NCBI GenBank assembly: GCA_003225615.1
Contig: QIAS01000067.1
Coordinates: 5,037-25,067 of the forward strand
Source: Acidobacteriota bacterium
Lineage (GTDB): Bacteria > Acidobacteriota > Terriglobia > Terriglobales > Acidobacteriaceae
Direction of reading: 5' to 3'
Length of the DNA: 20,031 nt
Positions 1-8,100 of this stretch are shown piece by piece. The number at the start of each line of letters is the position of its first letter. The first letter of the stretch is position 1. The position numbers and the translations under genes are program-made. Below the pieces are notes generated by a model. It was given only the letters and a program-made list of their open reading frames with translations. It did not search any database and was not told the origin of the DNA.

Positions 1-1
1 C

Positions 2-181
2 GACCGGGCTGGCCTGAAAATGGGCAACAAGGGGTTTGAAGCCGCACTGGCGGCAGTGGAGATGGCAAGTCTGAAGAAAGCTGTCACGCGTCGGCCTGCG
101 GCTGTCAGCAAGGGCAGCCGGCGTTCGGCAACCGGCGCCCGGCCGAGCAAGCGCACCTCTCGCCGCAAGCGCAAATCCTGA
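2..181 (+). CDS. ribH: 6,7-dimethyl-8-ribityllumazine synthase, C-terminal part (5' truncated by window)
   Basis: Only the last 59 codons are in the window, ending at TGA 179-181. The first visible residues, DRAGLKMGNKGFEAALAAVEM, match the C-terminal helix of lumazine synthase (family pattern RAG-x-K-x-GNKG-x-EAA). The enzyme condenses 5-amino-6-ribitylaminouracil with 3,4-dihydroxybutanone phosphate in riboflavin synthesis, in the cytoplasm, as a pentamer or 60-mer capsid. The ribH-nusB order is a common bacterial arrangement and supports the call. Odd point: after the helix there is a tail of about 35 residues very rich in Lys, Arg and Ser that the usual family members lack, since they end shortly after this helix. 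The 5' end lies outside the window. Confidence 0.88.
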   Translation, partial: DRAGLKMGNKGFEAALAAVEMASLKKAVTRRPAAVSKGSRRSATGARPSKRTSRRKRKS

Positions 182-283
182 ATCCCGCGCTCGCAGGGTC
201 CCAAACTTCTTGTAGACTGAAAAATCACCAGTTCAAGATCCTCGGCTCAAGGACTGTCGACACGCCAAGAACGGCGCTTCTCC

Positions 284-715
284 ATGGGGACTCGACGCAA
301 ATCCCGCGAACTCGCCTTGCAAATGCTGTTTCAGGCAGACATGGGACGACAGGATGCGGCGGATGTGCGGCGAACGTTTTGGGCAGAACGCAATGGTGTC
401 ACCGCCGATGTTCGCGGCTTCGCCGAAGACCTTTTCCGGGTAGCCACCGATCGGGCCGAGGAAATCGACAAGTTGATCGCACGCCACACCGAGCACTGGC
501 GTATGGAGCGCATGGCGGCGGTGGACCGCAACATCATCCGCGGGTCGGTCGCAGAGTTTCTTGCTTACCCGTCAACTCCCAAAGCTGTAATCATCAATGA
601 AGCCCTGGAAATTGCGCGCAAGTTTTCCAGCCCGGAGTCCGTGCAGTTCATCAACGGAGTTCTTGACAGCATCGCGAAGGAACTGGAGAAGCAAGCTTCA
701 GGCTCCAGGCCCTAG
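284..715 (+). CDS. nusB: Transcription antitermination factor NusB
   Basis: The 143-residue product is the normal NusB length. It begins with the basic RRKSRELALQMLFQ helix and carries the family core: HWRMERMAAVDRNIIR at about residues 71-86, then AVIINEALEIARKFSS and FINGVLD at about 102-128. NusB is an all-helical RNA-binding protein. With NusE (ribosomal S10, encoded here by rpsJ) it binds boxA RNA in rRNA antitermination complexes. It lies 102 bp after ribH, probably in the same transcript. The ATG at 284 has no obvious Shine-Dalgarno sequence, but it gives the normal N-terminus and no better upstream start is visible. It converges with the minus-strand lipoprotein gene. Confidence 0.97.
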   Translation: MGTRRKSRELALQMLFQADMGRQDAADVRRTFWAERNGVTADVRGFAEDLFRVATDRAEEIDKLIARHTEHWRMERMAAVDRNIIRGSVAEFLAYPSTPKAVIINEALEIARKFSSPESVQFINGVLDSIAKELEKQASGSRP

Positions 716-761
716 CGGCCCCGCAGTCTAGTATCAGCAAGGCTTGAAGCTCGATGCCGGA

Positions 762-778
762 AGCCCTGCCCTAGGGCT
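762..778. terminator. Possible bidirectional terminator hairpin between nusB and the lipoprotein gene
   Basis: AGCCCT (762-767) and AGGGCT (773-778) are perfect inverted repeats around the loop GCCCT. The hairpin lies between two convergent genes and overlaps the stop codon of the minus-strand gene (771-773). There is no T-tract on either side, so it is at best a weak or factor-assisted terminator. Confidence 0.3.
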
Positions 779-2939
779 GAATAGCCAGCAGATCTGGCGT
801 ACAAACGAAGGAAACGTTATTGCAGAAATTGAAGTTGGGAGGAAAGGTGATTGTCTGGATATCGTTGTTGGTCGCGGTATTAAGCGCGTGCACAGTGCCA
901 TCGCTCTCGGCTACATAAAGCAAAGTGCCGTCCAACGTGAGGTCCCCATCCTCTACGGTGGCATTTCCGGTTAAACCAATCGCGGAAGCAGTACCGGCCA
1001 CTATGTCGTAGACCAGCACAGATCCCAAGTTGCTGGCCAGAACGTAGGCCTTTGTGCCATCGCTTGCGACGAGAAGCTGGCGCTGATTGTCATTTATCGG
1101 CGTGAACTGTCCCTGCCCGAGATTCACCGTGGGTGCAACCGAGGTGGTGATGCTCGGCGGACACGCACTTGGGGTCGGGTTCGTCGAGATCACATCGATT
1201 CCGGGCGGGTCCAGCGCGAGCAGGCGCGTCCCATCGACCAGAGGACGAATCGCGAGCGGCGTCCCGGTGATGGGAGCGGAGTTTGCGATTGTGTCCGTGC
1301 ACGTGGTCACGGCGGTTACCCCTGCTCCCGAACCCGAACCGCCGATCACATAGCCAAAGGCCCCTGAGGGCAGGAAAGTTACATCAGAAGCCGACGCGCC
1401 AAGCGTAACGGTAGCGAGTGGGCCCTGTGTCGAAAAAGCATACAATTTGCTGCCCGCCACAATGAAGGCCTTCAGGTTGTCCGGCGAGAAGGCAGCCGCG
1501 GTCGCTCCGGTTATCAGCAGGTCGACGGGATTACCCTGGTTGGTCTGATCGAAGATAAATACCTGGTTCGGGCTGGTGTCGGTATCGGAAACCACGGCCT
1601 TGTTTCCATTGGGGGAAACTGCCAGAACCTTGCCCGTAACTTTGCTGAACACCGAGATCGGATTGGTGCTTGTGCTCGCCACGTTAGCCACGGTGAGCAC
1701 CATTAAGCCATTTTTGCTTCCCAGAAACGCAGTTTTCCCTTGCCGGTCGAACAATAGCGAGTTGGGCGTATTTGGCAGGGTGGCAGCACTCGCCACAGCG
1801 TTTGCAGGAACGGCAATCGAGACGATGGAACTGGTGCAGGCGAAGTGGGTTCCACATCCGGTGCTCGCAACCCATACCACCCCGCTGGGTGTTCCACTCG
1901 GGCTGACGGTCACGGAAATGGCGCTAGTCGGGTAGATGGGCTGCGACGGCACGAGCCCAGCATTACATGTGGGAGGAATGCAGGATGCGGTGATCGCGGA
2001 ACCCCCTCCCTTTAGCGCAGTCACCGTTCCCCCAACATTTCCGCTCTGAGCCGCCGTGGCGACCAGGGGTTCGGAGGAGCTCCAGGTGAGAGTTGGCAAT
2101 GTGGTGAGGGTGTTGCCGAGTGAATCCGTTACTGTCGCCGTAATGATTGCACTGCCAGATTTCGCGAAGTTGACGGAGGTGCCGGCACCTCCCGCGAGCT
2201 GCAGCGTGATCGAGCTCACGGGACAGGTCTGGAAATTCGCCGGGCTGCTTGCCACTCCTGCAACAGACGCGGAAATCTGTGTGATGCCGGGCTCGTTCGC
2301 CGTGGCCAGCACCTGGTTGGTCAGAAGTCCAGATGCGCTTGGGTTTAGTCTTGCAATCGTGGTGCTTGCCTGCGACCACGTGAACGGTCCAACCGTAGCC
2401 GTAACATCAATGCCTTGACTAAAGGCGGCGGCCTGATACTCGACGGTCTGATTCTGCGGTATGCCCACGCCGCCCGAAGTGGGATTGCATGTTATCGGTG
2501 GCACATTGAGCGGGGTCACGGAAATATGGTCGACGTGCGAGTGCACATAGACCGTCGCGGGAGGGCTGACCACTCCGGACGATGAAGCCGTTACCGTGGC
2601 GACGCCCGTAGGTCCCGGTGTACAGGTTATTGGGTTTACCAGCGAGTCCCAAGTCCCGGCGCAAGCCAGACCGCCATTCGAAATCGTCAATACCGCCGTG
2701 TTGCTAGAGCTGTAGGTCACCGATACGGCGATCGGCCTTTTGTTGAAGTCTTGTGCGGTAGCGGTGAACTGCTGCTGTTGTCCCATCTCAAGCGAAGAGC
2801 TTGCAGGAGTCACACTGATGGCTGCCGGTACAGTCGGTCCTGCCGGCCTGCTTTTGCTGCCGCCACAGCCGGCCAGCTCGGCAATCATGAGAAGTAGAAG
2901 CGCTAAGACTGCTAATGAGACAGGACAGCACTTACCCAT
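771..2939 (-). CDS. Predicted lipoprotein with Ig-like (BIG2-type) domains and a beta-propeller-like C-terminal half
   Basis: The open frame extends up to 3017, but I place the start at ATG 2937-2939 (722 residues). A GGGGAGGG Shine-Dalgarno sequence lies just upstream, and the protein then begins MGKCC with a hydrophobic segment and a lipobox L22-A-G-C25, typical of signal peptidase II cleavage. Residues of about 41-133, 139-237 and 240-346 are Thr/Ser/Val-rich with ISVTP-type starts, 'QQFTATAQD' and 'ITATVTDSLGN...LTWSSS' patterns characteristic of bacterial Ig-like repeats. Residues of about 355-722 hold short recurring units (LAVSPNGNKAVVSD, AAFSPDNLKAFIV, QLLVASDGTKAYVL, LTLDGTLLYVAESDGTVHALN) typical of YVTN/YncE-like propeller blades. 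A surface-exposed outer-membrane lipoprotein is likely, but its ligand is unknown. It is unrelated to the flanking translation genes and looks like an accessory insertion. Confidence 0.85.
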   Translation of the reverse strand: MGKCCPVSLAVLALLLLMIAELAGCGGSKSRPAGPTVPAAISVTPASSSLEMGQQQQFTATAQDFNKRPIAVSVTYSSSNTAVLTISNGGLACAGTWDSLVNPITCTPGPTGVATVTASSSGVVSPPATVYVHSHVDHISVTPLNVPPITCNPTSGGVGIPQNQTVEYQAAAFSQGIDVTATVGPFTWSQASTTIARLNPSASGLLTNQVLATANEPGITQISASVAGVASSPANFQTCPVSSITLQLAGGAGTSVNFAKSGSAIITATVTDSLGNTLTTLPTLTWSSSEPLVATAAQSGNVGGTVTALKGGGSAITASCIPPTCNAGLVPSQPIYPTSAISVTVSPSGTPSGVVWVASTGCGTHFACTSSIVSIAVPANAVASAATLPNTPNSLLFDRQGKTAFLGSKNGLMVLTVANVASTSTNPISVFSKVTGKVLAVSPNGNKAVVSDTDTSPNQVFIFDQTNQGNPVDLLITGATAAAFSPDNLKAFIVAGSKLYAFSTQGPLATVTLGASASDVTFLPSGAFGYVIGGSGSGAGVTAVTTCTDTIANSAPITGTPLAIRPLVDGTRLLALDPPGIDVISTNPTPSACPPSITTSVAPTVNLGQGQFTPINDNQRQLLVASDGTKAYVLASNLGSVLVYDIVAGTASAIGLTGNATVEDGDLTLDGTLLYVAESDGTVHALNTATNNDIQTITFPPNFNFCNNVSFVCTPDLLAIQP

Positions 2940-3000
2940 GCACCCTCCCCGCGCTTGTGATCCCACAAGAGCGAGAGTTTGATGTTCCTGGAAAATTTCA

Positions 3001-3030
3001 AGTGTAGAGGCTCGCACGTTGTTTCAGCAA
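3001..3030 (-). promoter_or_regulatory. Candidate sigma70-type promoter for the lipoprotein gene
   Basis: Read on the minus strand, TTGCTG (3025-3030) and TACACT (3001-3006) are separated by 18 nt. The predicted start would be about 55 nt upstream of the ATG at 2939. This comes from consensus matching only. Confidence 0.33.
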
Positions 3031-3078
3031 GTTGAGCCGCGGTATGCTCCTCAAGTGGTCGGATGCGGGGAGCAACCA

Positions 3079-3108
3079 TTGACGATGTGCAAGACAAGTT
3101 GATATATT
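3079..3108 (+). promoter_or_regulatory. Candidate sigma70-type promoter for the str operon
   Basis: TTGACG (3079-3084) is followed after 18 nt by TATATT (3103-3108) in a locally A/T-rich segment, the best consensus match in the gap before rpsL. It would give a 5' leader of about 485 nt. A second TTGACG at 3312-3317 has a poorer -10 (TAATAG, 3334-3339). Confidence 0.35.
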
Positions 3109-3112
3109 TAAA

Positions 3113-3602
3113 AGGTTCCGCGAGTTAATCTAGCTTGCCTGTAGGCGGTGGTCTTTTTGTGTCCGGTCGTCTGGGACCATGAGACCCCGAAGAATTTGCG
3201 GCTGAGCTTTGCAATATCAGTTCTGCTGGTCGAAGCAAAGGCGGCAGAACACCCTCGCTGAAACGTCCCGCGCTCACCTTCCGCCCCGCGGAGGGATATG
3301 CGGGGCAAGGGTTGACGAAACGGAGCATCTCCGTAATAGAGGCTTGGTGCCACCGTCGTACGCCTTAGTCTGAATCGGGAAACCAGAAATCTCTCTCCGG
3401 CAGTTGTGCGCGGCGAGAAGTATGGTTGGCAAAAGCTGCCGGCCAGCCCAGTGACTGGGAAGTTACAGCCAGCGCCGGAGTTATGAGTGCGCGTCGAATC
3501 GCGCCGGCGGGCAAATCCCGTCAGCGCGCCAAACCTGCGCAACGACCCTGTAGACGCGGCTTGCCGCAAGGTGCGGCTTAGAATTTTAAGGAGCAGCAAA
3601 CA
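3113..3602 (+). promoter_or_regulatory. rpsL: Structured untranslated leader of the str operon (no supported gene)
   Basis: I see no coding frame with a family signature in this 490-bp stretch; the long minus-strand frame across it is a shadow that runs through rpsL. It holds several strong inverted repeats. GCCCCGC/GCGGGGC pairs 3283-3289 with 3300-3306. ACGGAG/CTCCGT pairs 3320-3325 with 3329-3334. CCGGCAG/CTGCCGG pairs 3397-3403 with 3436-3442. The strongest is an 11-position stem, 3501-3511 with 3517-3527, around the loop CAAAT. Just before rpsL, GCCGC (3563-3567) can pair either with GCGGC at 3573-3577 or with GCGGC at 3556-3560. A leader controlling expression is plausible but inferred. 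Confidence 0.4.
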
Positions 3603-3974
3603 GTGCCAACATTCAATCAATTGGTTCGCGCCGGTCGAACCCGGCCGCGCTACAAAACGGCGAGTCCGGCCCTGCAAGCCTGTCCGCAAAAACGCGGCGT
3701 TTGCACACGCGTCTATACCCAGACACCCAAGAAGCCGAACTCCGCGCTGCGCAAGGTCGCGCGCGTGCGGCTGACCAACGGCATTGAAGTGACAACGTAC
3801 ATTCCTGGCGTCGGCCACAACCTGCAGGAGCACTCGATTGTGCTCATTCGCGGAGGCCGCGTGAAAGATCTGCCGGGCGTGCGTTATCACGTAATCCGCG
3901 GAACGCTGGATGCGGTCGGAGTCGCGAACCGCAAGCAGGGAAGATCGAAGTACGGAGCCAAGAGACCGAAATAA
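3603..3974 (+). CDS. rpsL: 30S ribosomal protein S12
   Basis: The 123-residue product matches the usual S12 length and sequence throughout, from [12 protein letters not shown] to the [10 protein letters not shown] end. S12 lies at the decoding centre of the 30S subunit and helps control accuracy. The conserved loop [11 protein letters not shown] includes K43, and the second loop [13 protein letters not shown] includes K88 and D89 (the residue methylthiolated in many bacteria). Both lysines, whose substitution gives streptomycin resistance, are the sensitive type. The start is GTG 3603, supported by AAGGAG nine bases upstream and by the exact family N-terminus. It is the first gene of the str operon, preceded by a long structured leader. 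Confidence 0.99.
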   Translation: MPTFNQLVRAGRTRPRYKTASPALQACPQKRGVCTRVYTQTPKKPNSALRKVARVRLTNGIEVTTYIPGVGHNLQEHSIVLIRGGRVKDLPGVRYHVIRGTLDAVGVANRKQGRSKYGAKRPK

Positions 3975-3989
3975 AGTTTCAAGGTTGCA

Positions 3990-4039
3990 AAGTTTCAAGG
4001 TTGTGGCCGGAATAGCCGGTCGTGAAACCTGTGAAACTT
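3990..4039 (+). promoter_or_regulatory. Hairpin in the rpsL-rpsG gap; candidate translational operator
   Basis: AAGTTTCA+AGGTT (3990-4002) pairs with AACCT+TGAAACTT (4026-4030, 4032-4039), 13 pairs with one bulged G at 4031. An apical CCGG/CCGG stem (4007-4010 with 4016-4019) sits on top. The location matches where E. coli S7 represses the str mRNA, but the sequence is built of GTTTCAA repeats that also occur elsewhere in the window, so function is inferred. Confidence 0.4.
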
Positions 4040-4064
4040 TGAAACTTGTACACGCAGGAGCTAA

Positions 4065-4541
<477 letters not shown>

Positions 4542-4553
4542 GAAGATGCACAG

Positions 4554-4583
4554 ATCCTTCGGCGGCTTAAGCCGTCTCAGGAT
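4554..4583. repeat. Intergenic hairpin repeat before fusA
   Basis: ATCCT (4554-4558) and AGGAT (4579-4583) bracket the perfect 12-bp palindrome CGGCTTAAGCCG (4563-4574), with one further G-C and one G-T pair between the two. The pattern resembles GATCCTTCGxxx...CTCAGGATGAC elements I associate with Acidobacteriota intergenic regions, but the family is not confirmed. Confidence 0.5.
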
Positions 4584-4602
4584 GACAGACGTTTTGAGAT
4601 TC

Positions 4603-4661
4603 AGAGCTAAAAGCTAAGAGCTAAAAGAAACTTTAGAGAAAGAAAGAAAGAAAGAAAGAAA
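4603..4661. repeat. AGCTAAAAG-type array followed by a (GAAA)6 microsatellite at the fusA start
   Basis: Positions 4603-4628 repeat AGAGCTAAA/AGAGCT units. After a short spacer, six perfect GAAA units follow (4638-4661), then GACCGTGCCCACATCGG and the fusA reading frame. The tract sits where the fusA ribosome-binding site and first codons are expected. Confidence 0.8.
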
Positions 4662-4682
4662 GACCGTGCCCACATCGGAATC

Positions 4683-5786
4683 ATGGCCCACATCGATGCC
4701 GGCAAGACCACTACGACGGAGCGCATCCTGTTCTATACAGGCCGCACGCACCGCATTGGAGAGGTCCATGAAGGCACGGCCACCATGGACTGGATGGAGC
4801 AGGAGCAGGAGCGGGGCATCACCATCACCTCCGCCGCTACCACCTGCATGTGGCGCGACATCATGATTAACATCATCGATACGCCGGGCCACGTTGACTT
4901 CACCGCCGAAGTCGAGCGCTCGCTGCGCGTGCTGGACGGCGCCTGCGCCGTATTCGACGCCGTGCACGGCGTTGAGCCGCAATCCGAAACCGTGTGGCGC
5001 CAGGCCGACAAGTACGAAGTGCCGCGAATTTGCTTCATCAATAAAATGGACAAGATGGGTGCCGATTTCGAGCACGCCATCGACACCATCCGCAAGCGCC
5101 TCAATGCCCGTCCCATCGCGATTCAGCTCCCCATAGGCCAGGAAGACAAATTCAAAGGCGTCATCGATCTGTTCCAGATGAAATCGATTATCTGGAAGGA
5201 TGAGACGCTCGGCGCCGAATACGTCGTTGAGGAAATTCCCGAAGAGCTGAAGAAGAAAGCTAACGCCTTCCACAGTCAGATGGTCGAGACCATCGTCGAG
5301 AATGATGACGATCTTCTACACAAATACATGGAAGGCGAGACGATCTCGCCGGAAGAATTGAAAGCCTCTCTGCGCAAGAGCGTCATCGCCCTGAAGCTGT
5401 TCCCGGTAATTTGCGGCACGGCTTTTAAGAATAAAGGAGTCCAGCCGCTGCTCGATGCCGTGGTGGACTTTCTGCCCTCGCCCAAAGAGATTCCGCCGGT
5501 GAAGGGGACTGATCCGGAAAAGGGCACTCCCGTGGAACGCAAGGCCGACGACAAAGAACCTTTTTCAGCTCTGGCATTTAAGATTATGAGTGACCCATTC
5601 GTGGGTCAGTTAACGTTTATACGCATTTATTCCGGGCAGTTGAAGACGGGCGACTCTGTCTATGTAGTGAGCAAGCGACGCAATGAGCCTGCTCAAGATG
5701 CACGCCAACAAGCGCGAAGAGATCAGCGAAATTTATGCCGGCGACATCTGCGCCTGCGTTGGCCTGCGCAGCATCACAACCGGTGA
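4683..5786 (+). CDS. fusA: Elongation factor G, N-terminal fragment (frameshifted fusA, part 1)
   Basis: This frame carries the whole EF-G G domain: G1 AHIDAGKT (residues 2-9), G2 RGITIT (44-49), G3 DTPGH (66-70), G4 NKMD (120-123), and CGTAFKNKG (244-252), then the start of domain II ([13 protein letters not shown]...YSGQLKTGD). EF-G drives GTP-dependent translocation of tRNA and mRNA. Similarity stops at E335 (nt 5687); the remaining residues to 5786 are out-of-frame. Homology resumes in the +1 frame at 5689, with about four residues (normally like R-I-G-R) absent, consistent with an 11-bp deletion. The ATG at 4683 is really the internal Met of the family's [11 protein letters not shown]; about 15 usual N-terminal residues lack any in-frame start, and no Shine-Dalgarno is visible. 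Either a pseudogene or sequence errors. Confidence 0.85.
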   Translation: MAHIDAGKTTTTERILFYTGRTHRIGEVHEGTATMDWMEQEQERGITITSAATTCMWRDIMINIIDTPGHVDFTAEVERSLRVLDGACAVFDAVHGVEPQSETVWRQADKYEVPRICFINKMDKMGADFEHAIDTIRKRLNARPIAIQLPIGQEDKFKGVIDLFQMKSIIWKDETLGAEYVVEEIPEELKKKANAFHSQMVETIVENDDDLLHKYMEGETISPEELKASLRKSVIALKLFPVICGTAFKNKGVQPLLDAVVDFLPSPKEIPPVKGTDPEKGTPVERKADDKEPFSALAFKIMSDPFVGQLTFIRIYSGQLKTGDSVYVVSKRRNEPAQDARQQARRDQRNLCRRHLRLRWPAQHHNR

Positions 5787-6681
5787 AACGATTTGTGACG
5801 AGAAGCATCCCATCCTGCTCGAGTCGATCGAATTCCCTGCCCCGGTGATCGCAGTTGCAGTCGAGCCCAAGACCAAGGGCGACCAGGAAAAAATGGGTGT
5901 CGCTCTCTCCAAGCTCGCGCAGGAAGATCCCACGTTCAAAGTTCATACCGATCCAGATAGTGGGCAGACCATCATCAGCGGCATGGGCGAGTTGCACCTG
6001 GAGATCATTGTTGACCGCATGATGCGCGAGTTCTCGGTGGAAGCCAATGTCGGCAAACCGCAGGTGGCTTATCGCGAAACCATTCGCAAACACGCTGAAG
6101 CGGAAGGCAAGTACATTCGCCAGACCGGCGGCCGTGGCCAGTACGGCCATGTGAAGATTCGTCTTGAACCAAACGAGCCCGGTAAAGGCTATGAGTTTGT
6201 CAACGACATCGTGGGCGGGGTTGTGCCCAAGGAATACATCAAGCCGGTTGACCAGGGCATGCAGGAAGCCATGGAAGGCGGCGTCCTCGCCGGTTTCCCC
6301 ATGGTCGACGTCAAGGCCACGCTCTACGACGGCAGCTACCACGAAGTCGACTCCAACGAAATGGCGTTTAAGATCGCCGGATCAATGGCGTTCAAGGATG
6401 CTGCCCGCAAGGCCAGCCCAGTGATTCTTGAGCCGGTTATGTCGGTAGAAGTCGTGGTGCCCGAGGATTTTGCGGGCGCGATCATGGGCGACCTGAGTTC
6501 GCGGCGGGGACGCATTGAAGGCATGGAGCACCGCGCCGGTTCGCAGGTGATCAAATCAATCGTGCCGAGCACCCAGGGCCGCGCCACGTACTCGATGCAC
6601 TTTGCGCGTTATGAAGAAGCGCCGCGCTCAGTGTCGGAAGAGATCATTGCGCGAATGCAGGGCAAGGCAACAACAAGATAG
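5683..6681 (+). CDS. fusA: Elongation factor G, C-terminal fragment (frameshifted fusA, part 2)
   Basis: From L3 onward this frame is clear EF-G: the rest of domain II ([12 protein letters not shown]...[11 protein letters not shown]), domain III with [15 protein letters not shown], domain IV with [14 protein letters not shown] and [15 protein letters not shown], and domain V ending in [25 protein letters not shown]. The ATG at 5683 lies inside domain II and overlaps fragment 1 by 104 bp; it has no convincing ribosome-binding site, so it is probably not a natural start. Fragments 1 and 2 plus four missing residues and a normal N-terminus would give about 685 residues, the usual EF-G size. No stop codons or decay are visible elsewhere in either half, so any inactivation would be recent. 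Confidence 0.87.
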   Translation: MSLLKMHANKREEISEIYAGDICACVGLRSITTGETICDEKHPILLESIEFPAPVIAVAVEPKTKGDQEKMGVALSKLAQEDPTFKVHTDPDSGQTIISGMGELHLEIIVDRMMREFSVEANVGKPQVAYRETIRKHAEAEGKYIRQTGGRGQYGHVKIRLEPNEPGKGYEFVNDIVGGVVPKEYIKPVDQGMQEAMEGGVLAGFPMVDVKATLYDGSYHEVDSNEMAFKIAGSMAFKDAARKASPVILEPVMSVEVVVPEDFAGAIMGDLSSRRGRIEGMEHRAGSQVIKSIVPSTQGRATYSMHFARYEEAPRSVSEEIIARMQGKATTR

Positions 6682-6688
6682 CTACATC

Positions 6689-6706
6689 GCGGGCAGCAAT
6701 GCCCGC
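6689..6706. repeat. Hairpin between fusA and tuf
   Basis: GCGGGC (6689-6694) and GCCCGC (6701-6706) form a perfect 6-bp stem with loop AGCAAT, just after the fusA stop. No T-tract follows, so it is more likely a repeat element or RNA-stabilising stem than a terminator. Confidence 0.45.
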
Positions 6707-6737
6707 TCCACACGAGCAAGACTGACGGAGCAAGGAA

Positions 6738-7925
6738 ATGGCGAAAGAGAAATTTGAACGCAATAAGCCGCACGTGAACGTGGGCACGATTGGTCACATT
6801 GACCACGGCAAGACCACGCTGACGGCGGCCATCACCAAGGTATTGCAGAAGCACAACCCGAAGATCCAGTTCCGGTCTTTTGATTCGATCGACAACGCGC
6901 CCGAAGAGAAAGCGCGCGGTATCACCATCGCGACGGCGCATGTGGAGTACGAGACCGACAAACGGCACTACGCGCACGTGGACTGCCCGGGCCACGCCGA
7001 CTACATCAAGAACATGATTACGGGCGCGGCGCAGATGGATGGCGCGATCTTAGTCGTGGCGGCGACCGATGGTCCCATGCCGCAGACGCGCGAGCACGTG
7101 CTCTTGGCACGCCAGGTCGGTGTGCCCTATATCGTCGTGTTTCTGAACAAGTGCGATGCGGTCGATGATCCGGAACTGCTCGACCTGGTTGAACTGGAAG
7201 TGCGCGAGTTGCTGAAGGGCTACCAGTTCCCCGGCGACAAGGTGCCGGTGATCCGCGGATCGGCTCTGGGCGCGCTGAATGGCGAGGCCAAGTGGGAAAA
7301 GTCGATTGACGAGCTGATGTCGGCAGTCGACGAGTACGTGCCGGTGCCGCCGCGCGAGACCGACAAGCCGTTCCTGATGCCGATTGAAGATATCTTCTCG
7401 ATCTCGGGTCGCGGCACGGTGGTCACGGGCAGAATCGAGCGCGGCAAGGTGAAGGTGGGCGAGGAAGTAGAGATTGTCGGCTTCCGCGAGACCCGCAAGA
7501 CGGTGGTGACCGGCGTCGAAATGTTCAAGAAGCAATTGGACGAGGGCATGGCGGGCGACAACGCCGGACTCTTGCTGCGCGGCATCGGCAAAGAGGAAGT
7601 GGAGCGCGGCATGGTGCTGGCCAAGGGCGGCTCGATCACGCCCCATACCAAGTTCAAGGGCGAAGTCTACATTCTGACCAAGGAAGAAGGCGGGCGGCAT
7701 ACGCCGTTCTTCAAGGGATACCGTCCGCAGTTTTATCTCCGAACGACGGACGTGACGGGCGTGGCGGAATTGCCCTCGGGCACGGAGATGGTGATGCCGG
7801 GCGACAACGTGCAGTTGGTAATCGAGCTGATCACGCCGGTGGCCATGGAAAAGGGCTTGCGCTTCGCCATTCGCGAAGGCGGGCATACTGTGGGTGCGGG
7901 CACGATCAGCGAGATTGTGCAGTAG
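6738..7925 (+). CDS. tuf: Elongation factor Tu
   Basis: The 395-residue product is full length with all EF-Tu motifs: GHIDHGKT (19-26), [14 protein letters not shown] (switch I end), DCPGH (82-86), NKCD (137-140), SAL (175-177), then domains II ([13 protein letters not shown]) and III ending in [12 protein letters not shown]-Tu delivers aminoacyl-tRNA to the ribosomal A site in a GTP-dependent way. GGAG seven bases upstream of the ATG is a good ribosome-binding site. It closes the str operon, 56 bp after fusA. The intact tuf next to a broken fusA shows that the damage is local rather than general sequence decay. Confidence 0.99.
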   Translation: MAKEKFERNKPHVNVGTIGHIDHGKTTLTAAITKVLQKHNPKIQFRSFDSIDNAPEEKARGITIATAHVEYETDKRHYAHVDCPGHADYIKNMITGAAQMDGAILVVAATDGPMPQTREHVLLARQVGVPYIVVFLNKCDAVDDPELLDLVELEVRELLKGYQFPGDKVPVIRGSALGALNGEAKWEKSIDELMSAVDEYVPVPPRETDKPFLMPIEDIFSISGRGTVVTGRIERGKVKVGEEVEIVGFRETRKTVVTGVEMFKKQLDEGMAGDNAGLLLRGIGKEEVERGMVLAKGGSITPHTKFKGEVYILTKEEGGRHTPFFKGYRPQFYLRTTDVTGVAELPSGTEMVMPGDNVQLVIELITPVAMEKGLRFAIREGGHTVGAGTISEIVQ

Positions 7926-8023
7926 AACCGAAGGCAGAGGTAAGAAGTCAGAATTCAGAAGTTAGAGGAACCGCAGTTACAAGGTAGGTGGCCAGAGATC
8001 CCTCGCTATGCTCGGGATTTCGG

Positions 8024-8082
8024 CACGCGGCTCGGACGCCGCGTGAACGCCTCAAGTTCTTTCCTCCCGGAGTGCCGGGAGG
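8024..8082. repeat. Two consecutive GC-rich hairpins between tuf and rpsJ
   Basis: CACGCGGC (8024-8031) pairs with GCCGCGTG (8038-8045), 8 bp with loop TCGGAC. CCTCCCGG (8063-8070) pairs with CCGGGAGG (8075-8082), 8 bp with loop AGTG. An imperfect ATCCC...GGGAT inverted repeat precedes them at about 7999-8019. The second stem lies about 18 nt before the rpsJ start and contains a GGGAGG run. The other parts of the 175-bp gap show nothing else I can support. Confidence 0.55.
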
Positions 8083-8100
8083 GGATAGAGAGAGCCAAAC

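Noticed and set aside
744..974. Small + strand frame after nusB
   Set aside because: Antisense to the 3' end of the lipoprotein gene, with no similarity recognised.
3108..3998. Open frame of 296 codons on the minus strand across the rpsL leader
   Set aside because: It runs antisense through all of rpsL and shows no recognisable domain. The upstream half could in principle code, but nothing supports it.
4666..4866. GTG-started frame at the 5' end of fusA
   Set aside because: It is out of frame with the EF-G G domain and its translation is a Pro/Ser/Arg-rich shadow.
5660..5700. Programmed ribosomal frameshift in fusA
   Set aside because: A programmed shift would keep all residues, but about four conserved residues are missing, and no slippery heptamer or stop-codon shift site is seen. 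A deletion explains it better.
7050..7886. Open frame of 278 codons opposite tuf
   Set aside because: Antisense to a highly conserved gene with strong codon bias, and no ribosome-binding site or family signature.
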